Assembly (NCBI GenBank): GCA_903871605.1 | Contig: CAIQHF010000010.1 | Span: 1 to 46,796, forward strand | Reading direction: 5' to 3' | From: an uncultured Sphingomonadaceae bacterium | Lineage (GTDB): Bacteria > Pseudomonadota > Alphaproteobacteria > Sphingomonadales > Sphingomonadaceae | DNA length: 46,796 bases | Part shown: positions 27,205-40,349 of the stretch, in pieces | How the letters are laid out: every line of letters begins with the position of its first letter | Numbering within the stretch: the stretch's first letter is position 1 | Notes under the pieces: model-generated | Told to the model about the DNA's origin: nothing | What the model saw: only the letters and a program-made list of their open reading frames with translations | Database searches by the model: none | Made by a program: the position numbers and the translations under genes

Positions 27205-28596
27205 ATGCGGACGGTGATGGTTGCGATGCTCGCGGTGACGGCGGCAGTTCAGGCGCAGGGCGCGACGCGCGCCTCGCACCCCCAGGCCGAGGCGCAGGCG
27301 CTCGACCTTGCCAAGCAGGCGATCGCGCTCCGATCGGTGCGCGGCCCCGGCAACCAGACGCCGCAGGTCGCAGTGCTCTACAAGTCGGCGCTGGTCGCAG
27401 GCGGGTTCGCCGACGCGGACGTCACGATCACGCCGGTCGACGACACGGCCTATCTGATCGCCACCTGGCACGGCAGCGATCCGGCGCTCAAGCCGCTGGT
27501 GATTTCCGGCCACATGGACGTGGTCGAGGCCAAGCCCGCCGACTGGCAGCGCGATCCCTTCACCCCCGTGGTCGAGAATGATTATCTGTTCGGTCGCGGC
27601 GCCACCGACATGAAGCTCGACGGCACGCTTGCGATCGCCTCGCTGATCGAGCTCAAGCGCGAGGGCTACAAGCCGCGCCGCGACATCGTCATCGAATTTT
27701 CGGGCGACGAGGAGACGGTGATGAAGACCAGCGCGATCATCGCCGACAAGCTGACCAACGCCGATCTGGTGCTCAACATCGACGGCGGCGGCGGCCAGCT
27801 CGACGAGACGACGGGCAAGCCCGCCTTCTTCACCTGGTCGGGCGCCGAGAAGAGCTATGCCGACTTCCAACTCGTCGTCACCAATCCCGGCGGCCATTCC
27901 TCCGAGCCGCGCAAGGTCAACGCGATCGACGAGCTCGCCGCGGCGCTGCTCCGGATCGATGCCTATCAGTTCAAGCCCGAGCTCAGCGCGCTGACGCGCA
28001 TCTCGCTCGCGCAGGAGGCGAAGTTCGAGGATCCGCAGACCGGCGCGGCGATGCGTGCCTTCGTCGCCGATCCGACCGATGCCAAAGCCATTGCGACGCT
28101 GACCGACAATCCGGCGACGGTGGGCAAGATCGGCACGACCTGCGTGGTGACGATGATCAGCGGCGGTCATGCCGAAAATGCGCTGCCGCAGCGCGCCACC
28201 GCCAACATCAACTGCCGGATCTTCCCCGGCCACAAGCCTGCGGCGATCATGGCCGAGTTGCAGAAGGTCGCCGCGGACCCCGCGATCGGCTTCAAGGACG
28301 TCACCGAGGGATCGGTCGCCAACGACGCCTCGCCGCTGCGCGCCGATTTCATCGCCGCGGTCGAGACCTCGATCCACAAGGTCTATCCCGGCGTCCCGGT
28401 CTTCCCCACGCAATCCCCGGGTGCGAGCGACAGCATGTGGTTCCGCTACCATCATGTGCCGAGCTACGGCGCAAGCCCGGTGTTCATCAAGGCCTCGGAG
28501 GATTTCAGCCACGGGCTCAACGAGCGTACACCGCTGTTCAACCTGGCGCCGGCGATCACCTATTATCTTTCGCTCATCCCGGCGCTCGCCAGCTGA
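27205..28596 (+). CDS. Exported M20 family metallopeptidase
   Basis: Encodes 463 residues from the ATG at 27205, with TAGGAGATCG upstream; a TTG one codon earlier is possible. A signal peptide (MRTVMVAMLAVTAAVQAQG) sends it to the periplasm. The dinuclear-zinc ligands and catalytic residues are visible in order: ISGHMDVVEAK, GRGATDMKLDG, FSGDEET (general base Glu), and the late His in SEDFSHGLNER. The dimerisation domain sits between them (NPGGHSSEPRK). The family removes residues from peptides or hydrolyses N-acyl amino acids; this length and signal peptide are typical of sphingomonad secreted carboxypeptidase-like members. The substrate is not predictable. It is monocistronic. Confidence 0.92.
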   Translation: MRTVMVAMLAVTAAVQAQGATRASHPQAEAQALDLAKQAIALRSVRGPGNQTPQVAVLYKSALVAGGFADADVTITPVDDTAYLIATWHGSDPALKPLVISGHMDVVEAKPADWQRDPFTPVVENDYLFGRGATDMKLDGTLAIASLIELKREGYKPRRDIVIEFSGDEETVMKTSAIIADKLTNADLVLNIDGGGGQLDETTGKPAFFTWSGAEKSYADFQLVVTNPGGHSSEPRKVNAIDELAAALLRIDAYQFKPELSALTRISLAQEAKFEDPQTGAAMRAFVADPTDAKAIATLTDNPATVGKIGTTCVVTMISGGHAENALPQRATANINCRIFPGHKPAAIMAELQKVAADPAIGFKDVTEGSVANDASPLRADFIAAVETSIHKVYPGVPVFPTQSPGASDSMWFRYHHVPSYGASPVFIKASEDFSHGLNERTPLFNLAPAITYYLSLIPALAS

Positions 28597-28781
28597 GCGC
28601 CCGCCGGCAGCGCGTCCGGACGGGTGACCGGATCGAGCGCGGCTTCGATCGGCAGCGGCGTCGGATCGTCGTCGCCGATCGCCTCGACGGGGAAGCCGAT
28701 GTCGTGGGCTGCGAACGCAGCGCCACGGCGTCGCCGAACGTCAGGCGGACGCTCGCGAGCGCGTCGGCGCGGTTGAATCAT
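28563..28781 (-). pseudogene. Possible gene remnant between the peptidase and tRNA-Ala
   Basis: The interval 28597-28946 contains no intact gene. On the minus strand the frame ending at 28563 has strongly GC-biased third positions and a protein-like stretch (HDIGFPVEAIGDDDPTPLPI) of about 50 residues. Upstream, the coding signal seems to move to another frame (SVRLTFGDAVA near 28740), as after a frameshift. It overlaps the peptidase 3' end by 34 bp. I cannot name the family; it may be a degraded gene or chance. Confidence 0.25.
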
Positions 28782-28946
28782 TGACGGCGTCGCCGACGAT
28801 GAAGACCGCCGGCCGCGGATCAGTCCGTCGTCGCGACCGGTTTCCAGCGGGTGAGCTGGAGGTACTAGCGCCTCGACCGATGACGGATCGGGCCAGGCCG
28901 GGCCGGGCCGTTCAGCTCTTGGCCGATTTCATGCCATTGCAAGAAA

Positions 28947-29022
28947 TGGTGGAGCCGTGGGGGATCGAACCCCAGACCTTCGCAATGCCATCGCGACGCT
29001 CTCCCAGCTGAGCTACGGCCCC
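28947..29022 (-). tRNA. tRNA-Ala (anticodon GGC)
   Basis: On the minus strand the acceptor GGGGCCG pairs with CGGCTCC, which places the alanine identity pair G3-U70. The D arm is AGCTCAGCTGGGAGAGC; the anticodon arm is TCGCG/ATGGCAT/TGCGA with GGC at 34-36; the T arm contains GGTTCGATCCC. CCA is encoded at 28949-28947. Confidence 0.95.
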
Positions 29023-29065
29023 ACATTCTGGCGCGCCGACTGGGGATCGGCCACCGAGATCGCCG

Positions 29066-29094
29066 CCTTTAGGGCAGGCGGCCGACCCGTGCAA
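29066..29094 (-). promoter_or_regulatory. Candidate housekeeping promoter of tRNA-Ala
   Basis: TTGCAC (29094-29089) and TAAAGG (29071-29066) on the minus strand are spaced 17 nt, about 40 nt before the tRNA. It closely parallels the element before tRNA-Thr. Confidence 0.4.
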
Positions 29095-29156
29095 GAGGGC
29101 TTGACCGGGGCTTCACCGCTTTTTCGCGATGCCCCCGATCCGCCCCGCGGAACGCC

Positions 29157-29471
29157 CTACTGGTCGTCCTCGTCGTCATGCTTGGCGACGCCGAGATCAT
29201 CGTCGCCACCCAGATCGGTGTCGTCGTCCGCGGGCTCTTCGTCCTCGGCGATGTCGATCTCCTCGGCGAGATCCGAATCCTCGGTCTCCTTTTTCTCGAC
29301 CACCGGCTTGGGCGCGTCGAAGGGAAGCGGCTGCTTCGACTTGAGCACCGGATCGGCTTCCCACTGGATGCCACAGTTGATGCAGGTGATCGGGTCGTCC
29401 TTGCCCAGATCGTAGAAGCGGGTGCCGCACTTCGGGCAGGCCCGCTTGGTGCCCCATTCAGGCTTCACCAT
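29157..29471 (-). CDS. TIGR02300 (FYDLN acid) family protein
   Basis: Encodes 104 residues from the ATG at 29471. The N-terminal 40 residues carry the family signature MVKPEWGTKRACPKCGTRFYDLGKDDP with a probable zinc ribbon of Cys12, Cys15, Cys30 and Cys33. The remainder is a very acidic tail (Asp/Glu-rich, ending DDEDDQ). The family is restricted to Alphaproteobacteria and its function is unknown. It is divergent from aroA with 106 bp between starts, the usual neighbourhood in this class. Confidence 0.92.
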   Translation of the reverse strand: MVKPEWGTKRACPKCGTRFYDLGKDDPITCINCGIQWEADPVLKSKQPLPFDAPKPVVEKKETEDSDLAEEIDIAEDEEPADDDTDLGGDDDLGVAKHDDEDDQ

Positions 29472-29577
29472 GTCTCGTTCACATCCAATTGCTTGAAGGG
29501 AGGCCGTCGGGCCAATGCCGACAGCACGCGGGCCGCGCCTTGCCATAGCGGGGAGCGGCTGTCAAAAGCCCGCCGCG

Positions 29578-30933
29578 ATGACTGCCCCCCTCCCCCGGAC
29601 CCTGCGGCTGACCGCCCCCCGCGCTCTTGCCGGCCGCGTGGCGGTGCCGGGCGACAAATCGATTTCGCACCGCGCGCTGATGCTGTCCGCGCTGGCGGTG
29701 GGAACGAGCCGAGTCGAGGGGCTGCTCGAGGGCGAGGACGTGCTCGCGACCGCCGCGGCGATGCGCGCGATGGGCGCGACAATCGTGCGCGGCGAGGACG
29801 GCGCGTGGACGATCGACGGCGTCGGGGTCGGCGGGCTGCTGCAGCCCCGGCAAGCGCTCGACATGGGCAATTCGGGCACGTCGACGCGCCTGCTGATGGG
29901 TCTCGTCGCGAGCCACGCGATCACCGCGACTTTCGTCGGCGACGCCTCGCTCTCGAAGCGGCCGATGGCGCGCGTGATCGAGCCGCTGTCGCGCACCGGC
30001 GCGGACTTCACCGCCAGCCCGGGCGGGCGGCTACCCTTGATGGTGCGCGGCATCTGCCCCGCGGTGCCGATCGAATATCGGCTCCCCGTCGCCTCGGCGC
30101 AGGTCAAGTCCGCGGTGCTGCTCGCCGGGCTCAACACGCCGGGGATCACGCGCGTGATCGAGCCGGTGCCGACGCGCGACCATAGCGAGCGGATGCTGCG
30201 TGGCTTCGGTGCCGAGCTCGCGATCGAGACGGACGCCGATGGCGCGCGCATCATCTCGCTCACCGGCGAGGCCGAATTGAAGCCCCAGCGCATCGTCGTG
30301 CCGGGCGACCCGTCGTCTGCCGCGTTCCCGTGCGTGGCCGCGCTGATCGTTCCGGGCTCCGACATCGTGATCGAGAATGTCGGGCTCAACCCGACACGCG
30401 CCGGGCTCTACGAGGTGCTGCGCGCGATGGGCGCCGACATCGCCTTCGCGGACGAGCGCGTCGTCGGCGGCGAGCCGGTGGCGGATCTTCGCGTCACGGC
30501 GTCGGCGCTGCACGGCATCGCGCCCGATCCGGCAATCGTGCCCAGCATGGTCGACGAATTCCCGATCCTGTTCGTCGCCTGCGCGCTGGCGCAGGGGCGC
30601 TCGGTGCTGCGCGGGCTCGAAGAGCTGCGCGTCAAGGAATCGGACCGGATCGCCGTCATGGCGGCGGGGTTGCGCGCGATCGGTGCGACCGTCGAGGAAT
30701 TGCCCGACGGCCTCGTCGTCGACGGCACGGGCGGCGAGCGTCTCGCGGGCGGCGCCACCGTTGCCACCCATCTCGACCATCGCATCGCGATGAGCTTCGC
30801 AATCGCCTCGCTCGCCTGCCGCCTGCCCGTGACCGTCGACGACCGCGCGCCGATCGCGACGAGCTTCCCGGGTTTCATCGGGATGATGGAGGCACTGGGC
30901 GCCGAACAGAGCGCCGCGGGAGAGCCCGCATGA
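29578..30933 (+). CDS. aroA: 3-phosphoshikimate 1-carboxyvinyltransferase (EPSP synthase)
   Basis: Encodes 451 residues from the ATG at 29578; an earlier in-frame ATG (29515) adds 21 unrelated residues. It joins PEP and shikimate-3-phosphate in the shikimate pathway. Motifs: [13 protein letters not shown] with Lys27, [16 protein letters not shown] (about 97), [44 protein letters not shown], and [16 protein letters not shown] (about 354). The active-site Asp lies in [10 protein letters not shown]. No strong Shine-Dalgarno lies directly before the start. The TGA overlaps the cmk ATG (ATGA), so the two genes are co-translated. Confidence 0.97.
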   Translation: MTAPLPRTLRLTAPRALAGRVAVPGDKSISHRALMLSALAVGTSRVEGLLEGEDVLATAAAMRAMGATIVRGEDGAWTIDGVGVGGLLQPRQALDMGNSGTSTRLLMGLVASHAITATFVGDASLSKRPMARVIEPLSRTGADFTASPGGRLPLMVRGICPAVPIEYRLPVASAQVKSAVLLAGLNTPGITRVIEPVPTRDHSERMLRGFGAELAIETDADGARIISLTGEAELKPQRIVVPGDPSSAAFPCVAALIVPGSDIVIENVGLNPTRAGLYEVLRAMGADIAFADERVVGGEPVADLRVTASALHGIAPDPAIVPSMVDEFPILFVACALAQGRSVLRGLEELRVKESDRIAVMAAGLRAIGATVEELPDGLVVDGTGGERLAGGATVATHLDHRIAMSFAIASLACRLPVTVDDRAPIATSFPGFIGMMEALGAEQSAAGEPA

Positions 30934-31547
30934 TCATCGCCGTGGATGGGCCTGCCGCCTCGGGCAAGGGGACGATCGCCAAGGCGCTCGCGCGCCATTA
31001 TGCACTGCCGCATCTCGATACCGGGCTGCTCTACCGGGCGGTCGGAATCGCCGTGCTGCGATCCGGCGGCGATCCGTCCGACGAAGACGACGCATTCCGG
31101 GCCTGTGCCTTCGACGATGCGCTGCTGGGCGAGCCCGGGCTCAAGAGCGAAGCCGCCGCGCGCGCCGCCTCGATCGTCTCGGCGCATCCCGCGGTGCGCG
31201 CGGCGTTGCTCGAGCGGCAACGCGCCTTTGCGGGCCAGTCCGGCGGCGCTGTGCTCGACGGGCGCGACATCGCGACGGTGATCGCACCCGAGGCGCAGGC
31301 CAAGCTGTTCGTCACCGCCTCGCCGGAGGTGCGCGCGCAGCGCCGTCTCGCCGAACTTGCCGGCCATGGCCTAGCGGTCACCTACGACCATGTTCTTGCC
31401 GACATCCGCGCCCGCGACGCGCGCGATTCAGGGCGCGGGATCGCGCCGCTCCGCAAGGCGGACGACGCGATGCTGCTCGATACCAGCGAACTCGGCATCG
31501 AGCCGGCGGTTGCAGCGGCGATCGCACTGGTCGAGCGGACGCGCTAA
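30930..31547 (+). CDS. cmk: Cytidylate kinase
   Basis: Encodes 205 residues from the ATG that overlaps the aroA stop by 4 nt; the frame is open upstream only as an aroA shadow. It phosphorylates CMP and dCMP. The P-loop [13 protein letters not shown] (6-18), the [11 protein letters not shown] substrate loop, [10 protein letters not shown] and the RRLAEL lid segment are all present. In many proteobacteria cmk is followed directly by rpsA; here the neighbour downstream is a minus-strand 53-residue gene, and rpsA lies 14.6 kb away. Confidence 0.96.
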   Translation: MIIAVDGPAASGKGTIAKALARHYALPHLDTGLLYRAVGIAVLRSGGDPSDEDDAFRACAFDDALLGEPGLKSEAAARAASIVSAHPAVRAALLERQRAFAGQSGGAVLDGRDIATVIAPEAQAKLFVTASPEVRAQRRLAELAGHGLAVTYDHVLADIRARDARDSGRGIAPLRKADDAMLLDTSELGIEPAVAAAIALVERTR

Positions 31548-31585
31548 ACCTCTTCCTCGCGAAAAACCGCCGCCGTTATCCGCGA

Positions 31586-31747
31586 CTATCCCGGCTGCTG
31601 CTCGGTCTGCGCGCGACGGCGGGGCTCGCGGCTCGCCGCGGCATCACCCTCGATCAGGCTGTTCTCGAACGCCTCGCGTGCGACGTCCCAGACGTTGCGC
31701 TCCCGCGCAGAGGGGGATGGCGGGCTGCCTTTCTGCTTCGTAGGCAT
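31586..31747 (-). CDS. Small 53-residue protein downstream of glgB
   Basis: A 54-codon frame read from the ATG at 31747 has a strong Shine-Dalgarno (AGGAGAG) four bases upstream. The product begins MPTKQKGSPPSPSARERNVW and continues DVAREAFENSLIEGDAAASR before an Arg-rich tail. Ser/Pro at the start and an amphipathic helix in the middle are the only visible features. It begins 53 nt after the glgB stop on the same strand, so it is likely the last gene of the glgE-treS-glgB unit. It converges on cmk with 38 bp between. I do not recognise the family; the ribosome-binding site and coding-like third positions make it likely real. Confidence 0.65.
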   Translation of the reverse strand: MPTKQKGSPPSPSARERNVWDVAREAFENSLIEGDAAASREPRRRAQTEQQPG

Positions 31748-31800
31748 GTGTCTCTCCTGTCGCAAAAACGCGCGACAGGCGCATTGGAGCCATGGGCCGC

Positions 31801-33995
31801 TCAGCCGCCCGCCTCATATCGGAGCAGCACTGCGCCGAGCGGCGGGATCGTCACGCGCGCGCTGGCGGGGAAACCGTGCGATGCCTCGCCCGAGGCTTCG
31901 ACCCAGCCGCCATTGCCGATGTTGCCGCCGCCGAAGGCGACCGCATCGCTGTTGAGAATCTCCTTCCAGCGGCCCGCGGCGGGAAGCCCGATCGCATAAT
32001 CGCGCCGCGCATCGGGCGTCATGTTGAGCAGCACGACGATCGGGGGGGCGCCGTCCCTGCCGTAGCGGGCATAGACGAACACGCCGTTCGCGGCGTCGTC
32101 GCCGACGATCCAGCGGAAGCCGGCGGGATCGGCGTCGCGCTCGTGCAGCGCGGGTTCGTCGGCGTAGAGCCGGTTGAGCGTGCGGACAAGCGCCTGGATA
32201 TGCGCATGCTCGGGGTTTTCGATCAGCCCCCATTCGATCTCGCCGTCATGGTTCCACTCGCGCTCCTGCGCGATCTCGCTGCCCATGAAGAGCAGCTTCT
32301 TGCCCGGATGCGTCCACATGAAGGCTAGATAGGCGCGCAGATTGGCGAATTGCCGCCAGCGGTCGCCAGGCATCTTGCCGATCAGCGAGCCCTTGCCGTG
32401 GACGACCTCGTCATGGCTGATCGGCAGCACGAAGCGCTCGGAATAGGCATAGACGATGCCAAAGGTCAGCTCGTTGTGGTGCCAGCTCCGGTATAGCGGA
32501 TCGCGCTCCACATATTGGAGCGTGTCGTGCATCCAGCCCATGTTCCATTTGTAATTGAAGCCGAGCCCGCCCTGCGACACCGGCGCCGAGACGCCCGGCC
32601 ATGCGGTCGATTCCTCCGCCAGCGTGATCGCCCCCGGCGCGCGCTGCTCGACCAGCGTGTTGAGCCTTTTCAGAAACTCGACCGATTCGAGATTCTCGCG
32701 CCCTCCATATTGGTTGGGCACCCATTCGCCGGCGTTGCGGCTGTAGTCGCGGTAGAGCATCGAGGCGACCGCATCGACGCGCAGCCCGTCGACGTGAAAA
32801 GTCTCGAGCCACCACAGGCCCGAGGCGAGCAGCATGCCGGCCACCTCCTTGCGGCCGAGATTGTAGATCAGCGTGTTCCAATCCTGATGGAAACCTTCGC
32901 GCGGATCGGCATGTTCGTAGAGATGCGTGCCGTCGAAATGCGCGAGGCCGTGCGCGTCGGTCGGGAAATGCGCGGGCACCCAATCGAGGATCACGCCGAT
33001 CCCGGCGCGGTGGCATTCGTCGACGAAATAGGCGAACTCGTCCGCCGAGCCGAAGCGCGACGAGGGCGCGAATTGCGACAGCGGCTGATAGCCCCAGCTG
33101 CCCGCGAACGGATGCTCCATGATCGGCAGCAGCTCGACATGCGTGAAGCCCATCTCGCTGACATAGGGGATCAGCCGGTCGGCAAGCGCATGCCAGCCGA
33201 GCGTGCCGAGCGGCTCGCCTTCGGGCCGCAGCCACGAGCCGGCATGGACCTCGTAGATCGAGATCGGCGCATCGGTGCGCTGACGTTGCGCTCGCTCGGC
33301 CATCCAGTCGGAGTCGGACCAGCTGTAATCCGCCGCAGGCGCCACCACCGACGCGGTGGCGGGCGGCAATTCGGTCGCGCGCGCGATTGGATCGGCCTTC
33401 TCGACGACGCTGCCGTCGGCACCCGAGACCTCGAACTTGTAGGAGGTGCCCGCACCGACGCGCGGCACGAACAATTCCCAGATGCCCGCGCCATGGCGCA
33501 GCCGCATCGGGTGGCGGCGGCCGTCCCAGCCGTTGAAGTCGCCGATCACCGAGACGCGGCGCGCATTGGGCGCCCACACCGAGAAGCCGACGCCCGCGAC
33601 GCCCTCGACCGTCCTGGGCTGTGCGCCGAAGACGCGGCCGAGATCCCAATGGCGGCCTTCGTTGAACAGGTGGAGATCGAGATCGCCGAGGAACGGCCCG
33701 AAGCTGTACGCGTCCTCGGTCTCCTGCACCGTGCCGCCCGGCCACGTGATGCTGAGCGCATAGGGCGCGTTCCCGGCGAGCCGGCCGACGAACAGCCCGC
33801 CGCCCTGATCCTCGAGCATGCCCAGCGCCATGCCGCCGTCGCGGGCGACCAGCGACACGGCCTCTGCGCCCGGCTGGAAGGTCCGCACGATCGTGCCGTC
33901 GTCGACGGGATGCGGCCCCAGGAAGGCGAAGGGATCGTCGAGCCGGCCCTCGATCAGCGCGACGGTGAGCGCGCTGAGATTGTCGCCATAGGGCA

Positions 33996-33999
<4 letters not shown>
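31801..33999 (-). CDS. glgB: 1,4-alpha-glucan branching enzyme
   Basis: Encodes 732 residues, the usual length. It cuts alpha-1,4-glucan chains and re-attaches them through alpha-1,6 bonds. The order is N1 domain ([10 protein letters not shown]), CBM48 ([25 protein letters not shown] as a continuous block), and a GH13_9 barrel. The nucleophile is Asp409 ([19 protein letters not shown]) and the acid/base Glu462 ([11 protein letters not shown]); Asp530 is in [12 protein letters not shown]. All three match E. coli Asp405, Glu458 and Asp526 with a constant offset of 4. The start is ATGATG overlapping the treS stop, so translation is coupled. It completes the GlgE pathway by branching the polymer. 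Confidence 0.97.
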
Positions 34000-37180
<3,181 letters not shown>

Positions 37181-37184
<4 letters not shown>

Positions 37185-40100
37185 GCACTCTCTCCGGGCG
37201 CGATGCGCCAGATGCGATAGGGCTCGCTGGGGTCCAGCCGGATCCATTGCGTCTTGCCGTGCCACTCGAAGCGGTAGCCGCCGACCAGATCGTGAACCGC
37301 GATGCGGCCGTCGTCGGGGATGCCGAACTCCCACAAAGGCAGCTCGAAATTGGCCTCTTGCGGCTGGTGCGGATCAAGGTTGACCATGACGAGGATCATG
37401 CCGGTGCCGTCGGGCTCGGGCTTGGCATAATAGATGATGTTGTCGTTATAGGCGGGGAGGAAGCGCGTGTTGAGATGCGTCTGCAGCGCGGGGTGCGCGC
37501 GGCGCAGGCGGTTGAGCAATGTGATGTCGGCGACGATGTTGCCGGGCGCGTTATAGTCGCGCGGACGGATTTCGTATTTCTCGCTGTCGAGATATTCCTC
37601 GCGGCCGGGCAGCGCCGCGCTCTCGCACAGCTCGAAGCCCGAATAGACGCCGAACAGCCCCGACAGCGTCGCCGCCAGCACCGCGCGGATGCGGAAGCCG
37701 GGGCGGCCCGAGGTCTGCAGATAGGGCGGGTTGATGTCGGGCGTGTTGACGAAGAAATGCGGCCGGTAGAACTCCCTGGGCGCGGTCGTCGTCAGCTCGG
37801 TGACATAGTCGACCAGCTCCTGCTTGCCGTCGCGCCAGGTGAAATAGGTGTAGCTCTGCGAGAAGCCGACCTTGGCGAGCCGGTACATCATGTTGGGCCG
37901 CGTGAACGCCTCGGCGAGGAAGATCGCGTCGGGGTGATGCGCGCGGACATCGCCGATCATCCACTCCCAGAAGGGCAGCGGCTTGGTGTGCGGATTGTCG
38001 ACGCGGAACGTCTTCACGCCATGCTCGATCCACAGCAGCACGACGTCGCGGAGCGCCAGCCACAGGCCGGGGATCGCATCGGGGCCGTAGAAATCGACGT
38101 TGACGATGTCCTGATATTTTTTGGGCGGGTTCTCGGCATATTTCATCGAGCCGTCGGGCCGCCAGGCGAACCAGCCGGGATGTTCTTTCAGCCAGGGATG
38201 ATCGGGCGCGCACTGGATCGCGAAGTCGATCGCGATCTCGAGCCCGTGATCGCGCGCCGCCGCGACGAGCTTCGCGAAGTCATCGAACGTGCCGAGCTCG
38301 GGATGGATCGCGTCATGCCCGCCGTCCGCGCTGCCGATCGCATAGGGGCTGCCGACGTCGTGCGGCGCCGGGGTCAGCGTATTGTTGGGCCCCTTGCGGT
38401 TGGTGCTACCGATCGGGTGGATCGGCGGGAAATAGAGCGTGTCGAAACCCATGTCGCGGATGCGCGGCAGATGGTTGATGACATCCGCGAAGGTGCCGTG
38501 GCGATCCTTGCTGTCGGTCATCGAGCGCGGGAAGAGTTCGTACCAGGAGGAGAAGCGCGCCTGCAGCCGCTCGGCGTCGATCGCCTGCGGTGCCGAGCGG
38601 ATGCGGTGCGGGCGATCGTCCGCCTCGTCCATCAACGCCGCGAGATCGCCCGAGAGCAGCAGCTCAGCACTGGCATCGGGATCGCCGGCGACGGACTCGG
38701 CCTTCTCCGCCCATTCGGCCAGCGCGGCCCGCAATTCGCCCGTCGATCGCCCCCCCGCCGCGCGGATCAGCGCGAGGCCCTCGGCATGATCGACTGGCTG
38801 CTCCACGCCGGCGTCGAGCTTCTTCCCCAGATCGCGACGAAAGGCGCCGAAACGATCGAGCCAGGCTTCGATCACATATTCATGCCGGCCGAGCCGATCG
38901 AGCGTCAGCTCGGCGGCCCAGCGATCATTGGGCGACTGTGCCATCCGCACCGTCCGCCAACCGTCGGTGTCGCAGGCGCGCCATGAGAGCGTGGCGGCGA
39001 GTTGCTCGTGGCCATCGGCATATATCACCGCCTCGACCGCCACCCGCTCGCCGACGACGCGCTTGACCGCGAAATCGCCGCCGTCGACGCTCGGCACGAC
39101 GCTCTCGATCACCAGCCGCGGCGCCTGTGCCGCAAGCCCGGCATCGCGACGCTCGGCGAGCAGGATTGGCTGCGCGCGGCGCAGTTGGATCAAACGGACC
39201 TCGTGCGCGGCGAGCGGCACCGACGCGTCCGGGCCACCCGCGAGCGGTTCGAACGCGGCGCCGGCATGTTCGAGCAGAGCGACAATGTCGCCGAGCGGCT
39301 GTGCTCCAAATGTCGTGTTGACGAGGATCAGCACGGCCTGATCGGCAAGGCGGCAATCGGCTGCGTCGGTGCGCAGCAGCGCGGTCACACCCGCGCCGTC
39401 GCCGGTCAATCGCCGCATCTCGCCGCCGGCGTCGGCCAGCCGGCGTGCGGTCGCAAGCGCGTGGCGAACCCGTTCGCCGTCGGCCTCGACGAGCGCTGCC
39501 GCGACGATCAGCCCATTGCCGAGCGCCGCGGCCTGGCCAAGCGCCGCACTCTCGGCGGGCGCGACCTCGACCAGCACGGGGGCGATCGGCCGCAAGCGGG
39601 CGTAGCGAAGGACAGCCGCGCCCGTGCGCAGATCGGCCGGATCGAACCTGACGGCGAGACCGGAGAGCGCTGCGCCGGCGAGCGCCTTCAGGTCGTCGTC
39701 GGCGAGCCCCGCCGCATCCACGATGGCGGTGAGGTCGGCGAAGTCGGCACGCAGATCGCTAATCAGGCGGGTCAGCAACGCCGGCGCGACCGCATCCGCC
39801 GCGACGAAGCGGAACCCGGTCACACCCGTATCGCACAGCTGACGAAGGCGGGCGAGGATGGGTGCGTAGAGGACAGGCTGCGCCGCGGGGTTCCGCAACC
39901 GCGCCCAGGCCGATCCGGCCGGCGGCAGCACTCGGCGGGGATCGACCGGCGCGTCGGCCGCGCCGCCGCGGCGCAGCGCGAACGCGCGCGGATGCTCGCG
40001 CACCAGCGCGTGATCGACCGGCACGCGGCGGAGGTCCACCGCCGCGAGGCCGCCGCCGCCGTCCGCATCGTCGTCGAATACCGAGCCAAGCGACCGGATA

Positions 40101-40189
40101 GTGGCATCGAAGCCCGCCGCATCCTGTTGCCACGCATCCTGATGCGGCAGCGTGTCGGAACGGCTGGCGAGGTCGAGCAGGGCGGTCAT
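37181..40189 (-). CDS. glgE: Maltosyltransferase GlgE with an extra N-terminal GH13-like domain
   Basis: Encodes 1,002 residues, about 340 more than mycobacterial GlgE. It transfers maltosyl units from maltose-1-phosphate to alpha-1,4-glucan. Residues about 358-480 are the GlgE N-terminal sandwich (RLVIESVVPSVDGGDFAVKR) and 540-1002 the catalytic barrel and C domain. Nucleophile is Asp731 (GVKTFRVDNPHTKPLPFW), acid/base Glu760 (IFLAEAF), Asp818 (FVNTPDINPPYLQ). Residues 105-165 of the extension align with the catalytic region (GVTGFRF, RLISDLRADFADL), but Val129 replaces the nucleophile and Asp158 the acid/base. It is probably an inactive duplicate used for glucan binding or assembly. The start at 40189 avoids an upstream extension with no similarity. 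It is first gene of the glgE-treS-glgB unit. Confidence 0.95.
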
Positions 40190-40240
40190 CGTCGACGGCA
40201 AGGCAGGGCTCCGCGAAAGAGATACAGGTGCGTTGCAGCA

Positions 40241-40265
40241 AGCGCTTCGCCGGCGCCGACGTTCC
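40241..40265 (-). promoter_or_regulatory. Weak candidate EcfG-type promoter of the glgE unit
   Basis: On the minus strand GGAAC (40265-40261) is followed by 17 nt and GCT, one mismatch from the GTT found at the other three sites. It would start transcription about 45 nt before glgE. It is supported mainly by context. Confidence 0.35.
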
Positions 40266-40349
40266 CGCGCAGCCGCCCGCGCCATGGCCAAAGGGTGCGG
40301 ATGCGCGATGGATGGCGGGGATTTGCCGGCAGCGCCGCCCCGCCCTCGA

